A stretch of DNA of 64,000 nt. Source: Cognataquiflexum rubidum. GTDB lineage: Bacteria; Bacteroidota; Bacteroidia; Cytophagales; Cyclobacteriaceae. Location of the stretch: positions 100,877 through 164,876 of the forward strand of contig NZ_JAKZAL010000013.1 of the NCBI RefSeq assembly GCF_022538115.1. The letters run 5' to 3'. Below are positions 54,157 through 62,654 of this stretch, piece after piece. Position numbers and translations under genes: made by a program. Position 1 is the stretch's first letter. The number at the start of each line of letters is the position of its first letter. The notes under the pieces are model-generated. The model was not told the origin of the DNA. It ran no database searches and saw only the letters and a list, made by a program, of their open reading frames with translations.

Positions 54157-54198
54157 AAGTTTTCGGAAACTAAATTACAAAATCGGGGTTAGACTAAG

Positions 54199-55284
54199 GT
54201 GGGAAAATTAAGTTTATATACCAATAAAAATCTGGATGCGCTGAGGTCAAGCGGCGATAGCTTGGCAGATCAGGCAGTTGGTTTTTTGGTCAACCAACCT
54301 GATTGGTGCGAAAAAATCAATTCTTGGAAGGTTCTTCCCACCGTCGAAGAGTCGGTTAATTTTCCGGAGGAATTGAAATCCTTTATTCAATTTTTTCATA
54401 CTCAACCTGATTTTATTTCCCCTGAAAAAATCAGAACTTCTCAGAATTTTTTTGACAAAGAAGGAAATCTCTACCTGTCACTTTTGGGTTTTTATTCTTT
54501 GCCTTATTGCTATGCTTTCGCTGACGGTGCCCAAGTCCTGGTCCGCTCCAAAAGAATCACCGAAGAAGTGGGAATGCGGCTTTCGGAGACTGCCTTGTTC
54601 CTGTTGGATTGTTTTGTTCCCGGAACATTTATCGAAGAGAATAAGTCGTTGTTGACCATTGCGAAGGTGCGGTTGATCCATGCCTTCAGCCGGTATTTTG
54701 TTTCCAAGTATGCCAAAGACTGGAATCCGGATTGGGGATTGCCCATCAATCAGGAAGATATGATCGGTACCAACCTAGCCTTTAGCTTGTTGGTGATGCG
54801 GGGAATGGAGAAGCTCAACCGATTCCCGGGTTTGGAAACCCACGAGGCAGTTTTGCATTATTGGAAAATCATCGGCCATTATTTGGGAATTGAGATTGCC
54901 TATTGGCCGGAAACTGCCAAGGAATCCTTTGAATTGGAGAAACTCATCCGCAAACGCCACGTCCGACCTTCGGAAGCCGGAAATACCTTGATCAGGTCTT
55001 TGCTCGGTTTTTATGAAAAGTCCATTCCCGATTCCGCCTTGTCTTCACTCTCCGAAACCTTGGTCGCCTATTTTGTAGGAAAGGAAGTGGCGGGTGTTTT
55101 GGGGATCAAAGAAAAAGCAAAACTCCCCAAAAGTGTCTATGCTTTGGTGTTGGATTTTAACTTTTTGAAACAAAGCGGAGGAAATCCCTCGTATCTCAAA
55201 ACCAGGACCCAGTTTTTGGAACAGAGTAAAAGTCAATTCGGCAAGGAACTCAGGTTAAACCTCCCGGTCCCCAAGCGTTCATAA
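54199..55284 (+). CDS. Oxygenase MpaB-family (DUF2236) protein
   Basis: A 361-residue helical protein read from a GTG at 54199, which gives a family-like N-terminus. The MpaB/latex-clearing-protein core is seen as SLPYCYAFADGAQVLVRSKRI, KVRLIHAFSRYF and WGLPINQEDMIGTNLAFSLLVMRGMEKL, with the His/Arg residues that hold heme in rubber oxygenases (RLIHA). Bacterial DUF2236 proteins are mostly uncharacterised heme oxygenases or peroxidases acting on lipophilic substrates. It is transcribed away from the TolB-like gene, with a 42-base divergent gap. Confidence 0.8.
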   Translation: MGKLSLYTNKNLDALRSSGDSLADQAVGFLVNQPDWCEKINSWKVLPTVEESVNFPEELKSFIQFFHTQPDFISPEKIRTSQNFFDKEGNLYLSLLGFYSLPYCYAFADGAQVLVRSKRITEEVGMRLSETALFLLDCFVPGTFIEENKSLLTIAKVRLIHAFSRYFVSKYAKDWNPDWGLPINQEDMIGTNLAFSLLVMRGMEKLNRFPGLETHEAVLHYWKIIGHYLGIEIAYWPETAKESFELEKLIRKRHVRPSEAGNTLIRSLLGFYEKSIPDSALSSLSETLVAYFVGKEVAGVLGIKEKAKLPKSVYALVLDFNFLKQSGGNPSYLKTRTQFLEQSKSQFGKELRLNLPVPKRS

Positions 55285-55364
55285 TCGAACACTTTTTTGT
55301 CCGTGTGCGTGTCAGGACATTTTAGGAATACGTTAATTTAGGTTAAAATCGCGCTTTTTACCTT

Positions 55365-55700
55365 ATGGCATTCTTTTCGTACTTTCAGATTCAAATGAAA
55401 AGAATCGATACCCTCATCCGCACATTCCCTTTGGAATTGGTCTTTTGGATCGGAGCCCTTATCGGCATCCTGTTCATTGACCCTTATGGCGCCCAGCATT
55501 TCACCCTTTGCCCTTTGGAGAACCTAGGCTTCCATTGGTGTCCGGGATGTGGATTGGGACGGGCCATGAGTCTACTGACCAAAGGGGACATTGCAGCATC
55601 ATGGTCCATGCATCCGCTAGCCATGTTTGCCTTTGGTGCGATCGGTTACCGAATTTTCGAATTAATCAGACACTTTAAAACTACTAATCACTATGGCTAA
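55365..55700 (+). CDS. DUF2752 membrane protein
   Basis: A 111-residue protein with two or three transmembrane segments. The family signature CPLENLGFHWCPGCGLGRA (three Cys) and SMHPLAMFAFGAIGYR are diagnostic of DUF2752. An internal ATG at 55395 (MKRIDTLIRTF) is an alternative start. It overlaps the TM2 gene by 8 bases. DUF2752 and TM2 proteins are often neighbours; a link to lipid or membrane-stress functions is assumed only by association. Confidence 0.85.
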   Translation: MAFFSYFQIQMKRIDTLIRTFPLELVFWIGALIGILFIDPYGAQHFTLCPLENLGFHWCPGCGLGRAMSLLTKGDIAASWSMHPLAMFAFGAIGYRIFELIRHFKTTNHYG

Positions 55701-56088
55701 TGTATTGAGACACCTTCCGGAGCTTGAAGGTATGGAATTGGGTTACATTCAGGGAATCCTGAAAAATATGGATGACGATCAGGCAAATCTTTTTGCCCAA
55801 GTGTATCGCGCCAGAAGAAAAGACAACCAAATGGTATTGATCCTTTGTTTGCTCGGTTTCTTCGGATTTGCCGGACTCCACCGCTTTATCCTCGGACAGA
55901 TCGGATTGGGTATCCTCTACATCCTGACCCTGGGATTGTGCTTTATCGGTACCATTGTAGACTTGGTCAATTACAAAAGTCTTGCTTACGAATACAACAT
56001 CAAGGTGGCACATGAGACGCTGTCCATGATGTCTAACAATACCAACTATTTCCCAAATGTCAATACCAAAACAGGCGACAATGTATAA
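55693..56088 (+). CDS. TM2-domain membrane protein
   Basis: A 131-residue protein. A soluble N-terminal part (about 1-45, LPELEGMELGYIQGILKNM) precedes a TM2 domain of two helices with the DRF-like turn (GFFGFAGLHRFILGQIGLGILYILTLG, about 50-85), and a C-terminal soluble tail follows. Function unknown. The start overlaps DUF2752 and the stop overlaps the adhesin-like gene, so three genes are translationally coupled. Confidence 0.88.
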   Translation: MANVLRHLPELEGMELGYIQGILKNMDDDQANLFAQVYRARRKDNQMVLILCLLGFFGFAGLHRFILGQIGLGILYILTLGLCFIGTIVDLVNYKSLAYEYNIKVAHETLSMMSNNTNYFPNVNTKTGDNV

Positions 56089-57025
56089 GGGAATCAAATC
56101 AATAGGCTTGATATTGGGAACCGGTTTTCTCCTTGCATCCTGCGGTGCACCGGAGAAAACCGTCACCCGCGACTATGAAGAAACCTTCCAAGGTGTCAAA
56201 GAAATAGAACTCGAAGGACAGTATCTCGAAGTGACGTATGAGGGAAAATCAGGAGAAACGGACGTTTACCTCAACGGTTTTCTTGAAGCCGCAGAGAGTT
56301 CGGGTATAGAAATCACCTACCGCCAATCAGGTTCCAAACTCACCATCGAAGTGATTGGTGACCAAAACATTGGATGGAACTTTGGTAATCAGACAGAGGG
56401 TTACATCAGCCTTACCGGTCCTGAAGACATCAAACTCAACCTGGTCAACGGTTCGGGTTCGATCGAAGTCCTCAATGTCGTTCACGACGTCATCGACCTG
56501 AAAGTCAACTCCGGCAGTATCAAAGCCACGGCGCTTGAAGTCGGTGTTATCAACCTCAATGCTTCCTCAGGAAGTATCAAAGGAGAAGCGCTGACCGGAA
56601 AGGTCAACACCAAGGTCAACTCCGGCAGTATTGAACTCAAGGAAGTCGTCGGAGATATCGATGCGGTCGCTTCCTCAGGAAGTCTGAAATTGGAAGACGT
56701 CAAAGGTGTCGTGGATGGCAAAGTCAACTCCGGCAGCATGAAGTTCATTAACGTCACCGAATTGGGAGACCTGACCGCCAGTTCGGGGAATATCAATGCC
56801 GAAAACTCAGGATTGGGCAGCAGGACCTCGCTTCAGGCCAACTCCGGCAGCATCAGCATTCAGACATCTTCTGACCTTAAGGCCTTTAACTTTGACCTCA
56901 AAGCCAACAGCGGCAGCGTCAGGGTAGGGGAACAGGATTCTGACGACAAACTCAACCTCAACAATGGCGCCTCCAGCACCGTCACCGGAAAAGTGAGTAG
57001 CGGGAGTATTAAGATTGTGAATTGA
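56081..57025 (+). CDS. DUF4097/DUF2807-type lipoprotein with SGSI repeats
   Basis: I chose the ATG at 56081, 8 bases inside the TM2 gene, because it opens a lipoprotein signal (GTGFLLASC, Cys20). The frame from 56057 adds 8 residues. The 314-residue product has a head-GIN-type N-terminus (YEETFQGVKEIELEGQYLEV) and then about nine repeats of 18-19 residues with NSGSI or SSGSL at the turn. This alternation is typical of DUF4097 right-handed beta-helices. At DNA level the phrase TCAACTCCGGCAG recurs near 56503, 56614 and 56722 (about 110 bases apart). Probably a surface lipoprotein; function unknown. Confidence 0.85.
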   Translation: MYKGIKSIGLILGTGFLLASCGAPEKTVTRDYEETFQGVKEIELEGQYLEVTYEGKSGETDVYLNGFLEAAESSGIEITYRQSGSKLTIEVIGDQNIGWNFGNQTEGYISLTGPEDIKLNLVNGSGSIEVLNVVHDVIDLKVNSGSIKATALEVGVINLNASSGSIKGEALTGKVNTKVNSGSIELKEVVGDIDAVASSGSLKLEDVKGVVDGKVNSGSMKFINVTELGDLTASSGNINAENSGLGSRTSLQANSGSISIQTSSDLKAFNFDLKANSGSVRVGEQDSDDKLNLNNGASSTVTGKVSSGSIKIVN

Positions 57026-57029
57026 GGGG

Positions 57030-57103
57030 AAAAGGTTAAAAGGTTACAAGGTTTGAAAAGTTGGAAGGTTGAAGGGATTGGAAAATTGAAAAATTTAAAA
57101 ATT
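57030..57103. repeat. Octamer-period array (AAAAGGTT type)
   Basis: Nine units of 8 (rarely 9) bases, drifting from AAAAGGTT to GAAAAATT, begin 5 bases after the DUF4097 stop. A terminator follows at 57132. The rest of the gene-free gap 57173-57479 is AT-rich with a weak TTGATCTTTG promoter-like element near 57392. Confidence 0.6.
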
Positions 57104-57131
57104 AGAGACTCCGAAAAATTTATAAATGAAG

Positions 57132-57172
57132 AAAAGCCATTGGCCGAAAAGGGTCAATGGTTTTTTGGTTTT
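57132..57172 (+). terminator. Terminator of the DUF2752-TM2-DUF4097 operon
   Basis: The stem CCATTGGCC / GGTCAATGG (one G-T pair) with a 6-base A/G loop is followed by TTTTTTGG on the plus strand, about 110 bases after the DUF4097 stop. Confidence 0.75.
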
Positions 57173-57479
57173 TAAGGGTTGGTGATGGTAAGGTTCCCAA
57201 AAGGCCAAAAAAAACTTAATACCATCAAGGTCGTTATGATTTTGATATTTGCCTTCTCGCTAGAAAAGCAGTGTTTATTGAATTAAAAATGGATAATTGG
57301 AAAAAGGATTTTCAGAAATGTATTTTTTTTTAAGCCTTTTTTAGAAAAATAGCCTAATTTAAAATCTGAATACTTCTTACGTCAATCTTTCTTGATCTTT
57401 GCAAAGAAAAGGAAATCATCCAATCCTCCGGATTTTCTTCATTTGGTCCTGAATTAAACCCAAATAACCGAGTTAACTA

Positions 57480-59372
57480 GTGGCCAATTTTAACCGCACG
57501 ATTGACCCCCATCATATAAATTTTTGGACCTTGTGGTTAGGGATCTTTTGTTTGGGCTTTTGCATGCCAATTGGGTCCCCTGCCCAAACAGGTCCGGGTG
57601 GAGTTGGGAATGCTACCAACAATGTTCTTTGGCTGAGGGCTGATGGCAGCAATTACGCGGACGGTGATCAAGTCAGCATTTGGCTTGACCAATCTGGGAA
57701 TGGCAATCATGTCGAGCAGCCAAATGCAGCTCAGCAACCTATTTTTTATTCAGGATTGATGAATGGTTATCCCGTAATAGAATTTGACAATAACTTCACG
57801 GCAGGCCAAAACGATTTCCTAAGAAACCTTAACCCTTTCAATCTTGACGGTACTCCAGGACTTACCATTTTTACCGTCACCAGGAGGAACGCTCTGGGAG
57901 ATGCACGTGTCATTATTTCGAAAAGAGTAAATGTAGATGATAATGCCTCTTACATGGTCTTTTTCTTTAATAGCAACTTTTTAAATGTGGATATTGTCAA
58001 CCTTGACAACAGGTTTACAACAGGACCAACGGGTTTTTCAAATGGTGCAAATTGGCTTTTATCTGTAAGATATGACGGAACTTCACCTATTGGGCAGAGG
58101 TCGAGGGTGTATAATGGCGAAAACCTCGTTATCACTTGGACAGAAAACGCAACCTCTATACCTACTAACAATTCCCCTTTGGTAATCGGCGCGACCCACA
58201 TCGGGAATAACCGCCCTTTTGGAGGAAATATGGCTGAGATTATCCAATATAGAACCGCCGTTAATGTTGCAGAGAGAATCATTGTCAACAACTACCTTTC
58301 CGCCAAATACAATATTGTATTGGGTATCAATGACGTATATGTCATGGACGATCCGGCAAATGGCAATTATGACCATGAGGTGGCCGGGATTGGTAGATTT
58401 GACGTCTCAAATATGCATTTGGATGCCCAAGGAACAGGATTGGTCAGAATCCTGAATGCATCCAATCTTGGCGACAATGAGTTTCTGATGTGGGGTCATG
58501 ACAACGGCATCGCACAAGCAACAGAGTTTATCGATGTTCCTGGGATTGTGGAAGCGAGGTTTAATAGGGTGTGGCGTGTCAGTGAAAGAAGTACTGCGGG
58601 AGCTGCAGTAGATGTAGGCGCAATAGATCTGCGGGTAGACTTGAATGGATTGGGTGCTATCGATGTGGATGACTTGGTATTGCTAGTCGATACTGATAAT
58701 GATGGGGCATTTCAGGATGAAACAGCCATTTCGGGAGCGATAGATTTGGGTGGGGATATTTATCAATTTACCGGAGTGACTGCTTTGGCAGATACCCGGA
58801 GATTTACTTTCGGGACAACAGATGCAGCTTTTACCCCATTGCCTGTTGACCTGATAACATGGGAAGGAAGCTGTGAGGATGGAAAGACGGTACTGAAATG
58901 GGTTACAGCCCAAGAAAAAGAGAATGACTTCTTCACCATCGAAAGAAGCTTGGATGCCAAAAACTGGGTGGAAGTTGTGAAAATAGACGGTGCCGGAAAC
59001 AGTGAAGTCCAATTGGAATATGAATTCAAAGGTTTGGAGTCAATCCCCGGAACCACATATTTCCGCTTGAAACAAACCGATTTCGATGGGACATTTGCCT
59101 ATTCCAAAATAATCCGGGTGACTTGCCAAGAAGAATCCAAATTCAGCCTGACCGTGTACCCAAATCCCTCCAACGGCATCTTCAAAATCAACCTTTCCCA
59201 AGCAGGCGCTGAAATTAGCATATTCGATTCCACAGGTAAACCCGTCTTCCACCAACAAGTCCAAACCCAAGAAACCTTCATAGATATATCAGACTTTCCG
59301 TCCGGGATTTATTTTTTACAGGCTTGGAATGGGCGGGAAGTGGTAGGGAAGAAGGTGGTGGTGGAGAGGTAG
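57480..59372 (+). CDS. T9SS-secreted LamG-like protein with type A sorting domain
   Basis: A 630-residue protein read from a GTG at 57480 with a signal peptide ending PIGSPAQ. Residues about 45-270 resemble the concanavalin-like domain of many Bacteroidota surface proteins (NNVLWLRADGSNYADGDQVSIW, IIVNNYLSAKYNIVLGINDVY). A second part (about 290-450) has Ca-loop-like DTDNDGAFQDE, then a fibronectin-like segment (VDLITWEGSCEDGKTVLKWVTA). The last 75 residues are a T9SS type A domain (LTVYPNPSNGIFKIN ... GKKVVVER). It should be exported by T9SS and attached to or released from the surface. The end of the gene is duplicated at 60481. Confidence 0.87.
   Translation: MANFNRTIDPHHINFWTLWLGIFCLGFCMPIGSPAQTGPGGVGNATNNVLWLRADGSNYADGDQVSIWLDQSGNGNHVEQPNAAQQPIFYSGLMNGYPVIEFDNNFTAGQNDFLRNLNPFNLDGTPGLTIFTVTRRNALGDARVIISKRVNVDDNASYMVFFFNSNFLNVDIVNLDNRFTTGPTGFSNGANWLLSVRYDGTSPIGQRSRVYNGENLVITWTENATSIPTNNSPLVIGATHIGNNRPFGGNMAEIIQYRTAVNVAERIIVNNYLSAKYNIVLGINDVYVMDDPANGNYDHEVAGIGRFDVSNMHLDAQGTGLVRILNASNLGDNEFLMWGHDNGIAQATEFIDVPGIVEARFNRVWRVSERSTAGAAVDVGAIDLRVDLNGLGAIDVDDLVLLVDTDNDGAFQDETAISGAIDLGGDIYQFTGVTALADTRRFTFGTTDAAFTPLPVDLITWEGSCEDGKTVLKWVTAQEKENDFFTIERSLDAKNWVEVVKIDGAGNSEVQLEYEFKGLESIPGTTYFRLKQTDFDGTFAYSKIIRVTCQEESKFSLTVYPNPSNGIFKINLSQAGAEISIFDSTGKPVFHQQVQTQETFIDISDFPSGIYFLQAWNGREVVGKKVVVER
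59124..59372 (+). repeat. Duplicated T9SS sorting-domain sequence, copy A (functional)
   Basis: This 249-base stretch, coding for the end of the secreted protein from CQEESKFSL to the stop, is matched by 60481-60714 with scattered substitutions and a 12-15-base deletion near the end. Similarity continues slightly past the stop (GTAGGGAGAGA). The two copies are direct repeats about 1.36 kb apart, enclosing the orphan gene 59680-60450. Confidence 0.85.
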
Positions 59373-59679
59373 GGAGAGAGATTGAAAAATTGATAAATTT
59401 TGAAATTAAGAAAAGCCTTTACCCTAATCAGGTCAATAGATTTTTGTGATTTGATTTGTGCCTTTTGTTTTAGGGAACCTAGATCTCACCGGAATTCGAT
59501 ATTTGATTTTTATAGAATGAATATCTTCCATCCCTTAATGAACATTAAAGATGTTTCGTGAGAATGTGCAAAATTGATAACTGTAAGGATAGAATAAATT
59601 TCAAAAAGTTTTAATTTAGAGAAATTTGATTTTAAATGTTTTTGGAAAAGGAAATATCTCATAAAAACAAAAGGTAAAT

Positions 59680-60450
59680 ATGAAAATGCTTAAAGTCTAC
59701 GAAGATGATGGCAGTTGGTACAGAATGTTCATAGACGACAAAGTTGAATATGTTAACCCGATAAATTATTTTAAAGAAATTTCCTTTATATCCTCATTTT
59801 ATAGAATGCAGGATTTATTGGCTGATAAGCTCAAAGATTATCCAGAGAAAATCAAGAATGAAGTTTTTTATAAAAAATTGATAGAAGATTGGGAGGCACA
59901 TTTTGTTAAAATTACGGAGGAGGAGCTGGATAAAGATTTTTTAGAATTATTGTCCTCCAAAAAGAAAAATGATCAACTGAGATTGTTAAAAGGGAAATTT
60001 TTTAATAGGAACTCTCTACTTAAGCTTATTTTTCAATCATTTAGTGAATTTAGATATACTTTTAGCAGATATACTTCAGAAAAACTTCCAGGTAATTTAA
60101 AGCAATCGCAGTTACCAATAATTATTGAGCTGAATGAAGATCAAGAAACAGTCACTTTTATCGGTGAAACCTCATTAACAGAAGGAGAACTCAAAAATGT
60201 GATAAATCATAGGAAAAAGATTGTTGCCAACTTCTTGGATAGAGGAAATGAGTGGCATTGTTTCTATTTAACCTATAAAGCCCTAGCCGGGAAAGAAAGC
60301 TGGAATAGCGGAACACCTCATTATCATTACATAAGTGATAAGTTTGGGATTTCTCGGGAAAAGCTGGTTGAGGGAATAAAAGAAGGAAAAATGCCCAGTT
60401 CACCTATTCATATAGGATTGAAAAATTACAGAGATAGCTCTGAAGAGTAA
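59680..60450 (+). CDS. Orphan cytosolic protein between duplicated T9SS sequences
   Basis: A 256-residue soluble protein, rich in Lys, Glu, Phe and Tyr, with no signal peptide. The N-terminal two thirds look helical. The C-terminal part has a distinctive pattern (WHCFYLTYKALAGKESW, GTPHYHYISDKFGISREKL, MPSSPIHIGL) with several His and aromatic residues, which may be a ligand or metal site. I do not recognise the family. Its base composition is clearly more AT-rich than the flanking sorting-domain sequence. The 307-base upstream gap (59373-59679) is AT-rich and gene-free. Acquisition by transfer or recombination between CTD copies is inferred. Confidence 0.75.
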   Translation: MKMLKVYEDDGSWYRMFIDDKVEYVNPINYFKEISFISSFYRMQDLLADKLKDYPEKIKNEVFYKKLIEDWEAHFVKITEEELDKDFLELLSSKKKNDQLRLLKGKFFNRNSLLKLIFQSFSEFRYTFSRYTSEKLPGNLKQSQLPIIIELNEDQETVTFIGETSLTEGELKNVINHRKKIVANFLDRGNEWHCFYLTYKALAGKESWNSGTPHYHYISDKFGISREKLVEGIKEGKMPSSPIHIGLKNYRDSSEE

Positions 60451-60480
60451 TATTACTTTTGCCTATAAAAGTAATCCCTG

Positions 60481-60714
60481 TGCCAACAAGAATCCAAATT
60501 CAGCTTGACCGTCGCCCCCAATCCCTCCAACGGCATCTTCCAAATCAACCTTTCCCAAGCTGGCATTGAGATCCATATTTTCGATTCCATGGGCAAACCT
60601 ATCTTCCAACAACAAGTCGAAACCCAAGAAACCTTCATCGACCTATCCGGATTCCCTTTCGGGATTTACTTTTTAAAGGCTTGGAATGGGAGGGAAGTGG
60701 TGGGGGAGAGGTAG
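60481..60714 (+). pseudogene. Orphan T9SS sorting-domain fragment, copy B
   Basis: The frame runs CQQESKFSL, TVAPNPSNGIFQINLSQAG, FQQQVETQETFIDLSGFP to a stop. It lacks any start codon or upstream coding sequence; an in-frame stop lies at 60472-60474. Near the end GKKVVVER has shrunk to GER. It is therefore the detached tail of a second secreted protein or of a duplicated copy of 57480-59372 and is not expected to be expressed on its own. Confidence 0.82.
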
Positions 60715-60790
60715 GGAGAGATTAGAAAATTGAAGATTGAAAAATAGAGTGGGACGGTATTAAAAAGATTCAGCCAAGATGGGTCATTTT

Positions 60791-61349
60791 TTATTTAGCA
60801 TAATTTTTTAAGAATCCTTTTGTATTACTTCTTGGAAAAAGATCTGGGAAATCCTCTCCAGCGATGGCAAATATTCGGATGGTCAAATCTTTGATTTTTT
60901 CTAGAAATAGGCTGAACTCCTTTATTTCTAAATCTTTGAACAGAGGAATAGAATTAGGTGAGATTTCGAAATCGCCATCAAAGTGGGCCAGTTTTTTATC
61001 CCGCCATTTAATTAGAAATGAATATTCTGCTCCATTTCTAAACTCATTAATCTCTTTAATGAATACATTTTTTCTTTCATCAGTAAGATCTTGAATTTCA
61101 ATAAGAAATTTTTCCAAACTTCCCTCATTCTGTTGAGGGTATTTTTTTTTTTGGAGGATTGTCCAATAATTTCAGAATTTCAATTACAAAAACATATTGA
61201 AGTGAGATTCTATAAAACCTAAATGTTGGGCTGCTTACAATTAGTAACTCCTTAGTTTCCAGAGTTGAAGAAAGAATATCCAATTCTTCCAATGCCCTAC
61301 TTGAAAGAAAGTAACTCATTTTTATATAGCTAGTAGGGCCTGATTTCAT
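60791..61349 (-). pseudogene. HEPN/AbiU2-like gene split by a frameshift in an A11 tract
   Basis: Two minus-strand frames join across a run of eleven A (T on plus, 61142-61152). The first (from 61349) reads MSYFLSSRALEELDILSSTL ... IEILKLLDNPPKKK; the second reads EGSLEKFLIEIQDLTDERK ... WRDKKLAHFDGDFEI ... LKNYAK. With ten A the frame would be continuous for about 185 residues. R-D-K-K-x-A-H-x-D is reminiscent of the R-x4-6-H motif of HEPN RNases and of AbiU2 abortive-infection proteins; this family assignment is tentative. The tract could be a true inactivation, a phase-variable switch or a sequencing indel. Confidence 0.65.
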
Positions 61350-61406
61350 AATTTTAATAATTGGAATTTAAAAAGTAATTTCAAAATATAAAATAAAGTT
61401 TAAGAA

Positions 61407-62483
61407 TTATCTGACAACTTGTCCTCCTGCAACTACATTTTTATTTCTTAAACTGTCTTCTGAACTAAACGTAGCCACTATGAATGAGATTTTGATATTT
61501 TCCAAAAGAACAATTCCTAATGCAAGTTGTCCAAATGAAAAATTTGCATTTGCAATCCCAAGATTATCTCGAAAAACATCTGTTCCGTAAATTTTATTAA
61601 CATTATAATTGAAATAAAAACGAAGTTCATTATTACTTACGGAGGCATCTCCATAAATGTCAATTCCAAAGGATCCACTACCTGCCCATTTATCAGTAGT
61701 TGTACCAAATGCGGGTAAATCGGCTGTTCCTCTTCCTATTAATCTTGAAATTAGATTATATTGTTGATTTCTAGAATGAAAATAAATTAATGGGTATTCA
61801 AGATTTAATACAGTATTACCACCATAGGTTACCAAACGCTGATAAGCTTCCTCTATTTTTCCTTCCTCTCTGTTGTCATTATTATTTCCTGATACCATTG
61901 AACCAAAACCTACTCTAAACAAACCTAAATTTCCACTTACTATTTCAGTAAAAATAGAAGCTGTATTTGAGCTAAAGTTTATTCCTGCATTAGTAAAAGT
62001 TTTAAATCTTTTTTGTTCATCAACATATATTATATCAAAAAATGCCCCTGAACGAACGGGACCAAAATTCAGGATATTGATACGCTTGAATTTCAAATAA
62101 TCTTTTGTATAAAGATGATATAAACTATCTTGTTTGAAATCTAATGTTTTAATTTCTTTTTCAAGAATTTTTGTCTTTTCTGATTTAATTTTAACGGTGT
62201 CCGGGTGGAAAGGAGGATTACCATCTGATCCATCAGAATTAGAGTAAAGCTCGTTTTTTAAATAATTCAGTTCACTTTCTTTCGATTTTTTAATTTTATC
62301 GTAATAATTCCAATTAATTATCTCTATTGTTTTATAAACATTTTTTCCACGAATAACTTGGGATGTTTGGTTTTCCTCGATAATATTCGTGGATTGATTT
62401 AGGATTTTAAATCCATTTTGGGCACTTAGGATTGTTGTGCTTAAAAGAATTATTAGTGCTGAATTTAAGATGACTTTTTTCAT
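61407..62483 (-). CDS. Exported orphan protein, probable outer-membrane barrel-like
   Basis: A 358-residue protein with signal peptide (LIILLSTTILSAQ, cut near residue 21). A helical charged region (about 60-125, KIKKSKESELNYLKNEL, KTKILEKEIKTLDFKQDSLY) is followed by about 220 residues rich in alternating hydrophobic/polar strands and aromatic residues (FTNAGINFSSNTASIFTEIV, LRFYFNYNVNKIYG), as in small outer-membrane barrels. No family recognised. It is strongly AT-rich like its neighbours at 59.7-61.3 kb. A LuxR-type membrane regulator lies upstream on the same strand. Confidence 0.75.
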   Translation of the reverse strand: MKKVILNSALIILLSTTILSAQNGFKILNQSTNIIEENQTSQVIRGKNVYKTIEIINWNYYDKIKKSKESELNYLKNELYSNSDGSDGNPPFHPDTVKIKSEKTKILEKEIKTLDFKQDSLYHLYTKDYLKFKRINILNFGPVRSGAFFDIIYVDEQKRFKTFTNAGINFSSNTASIFTEIVSGNLGLFRVGFGSMVSGNNNDNREEGKIEEAYQRLVTYGGNTVLNLEYPLIYFHSRNQQYNLISRLIGRGTADLPAFGTTTDKWAGSGSFGIDIYGDASVSNNELRFYFNYNVNKIYGTDVFRDNLGIANANFSFGQLALGIVLLENIKISFIVATFSSEDSLRNKNVVAGGQVVR

Positions 62484-62654
62484 TTTGATTTTTTACAATA
62501 AGATTTCATTTAATTTAACTTTCCTGAAATTCTCAGGGGACTTTAACTTTCTTGATCGTTTATTCAAGTGTGAATATTAGGTTAGAAAAAGCAACTAATT
62601 ACGATATACAAGGTTGAAAAAAGGTTGATTTATCCTTATTCCCGTAAAAAACAC

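Noticed and set aside
60505..60714. Small gene encoding a 69-residue protein
   Set aside because: It has only a TTG inside duplicated sorting-domain sequence, no signal peptide and no body domain.
60791..61117. Independent 108-residue gene
   Set aside because: It would need a TTG start and lacks the N-terminal half seen just upstream; a frameshifted single gene explains both frames better.
59680..62483. Prophage or integrated plasmid remnant
   Set aside because: No integrase, transposase, phage structural gene or tRNA attachment site is visible.
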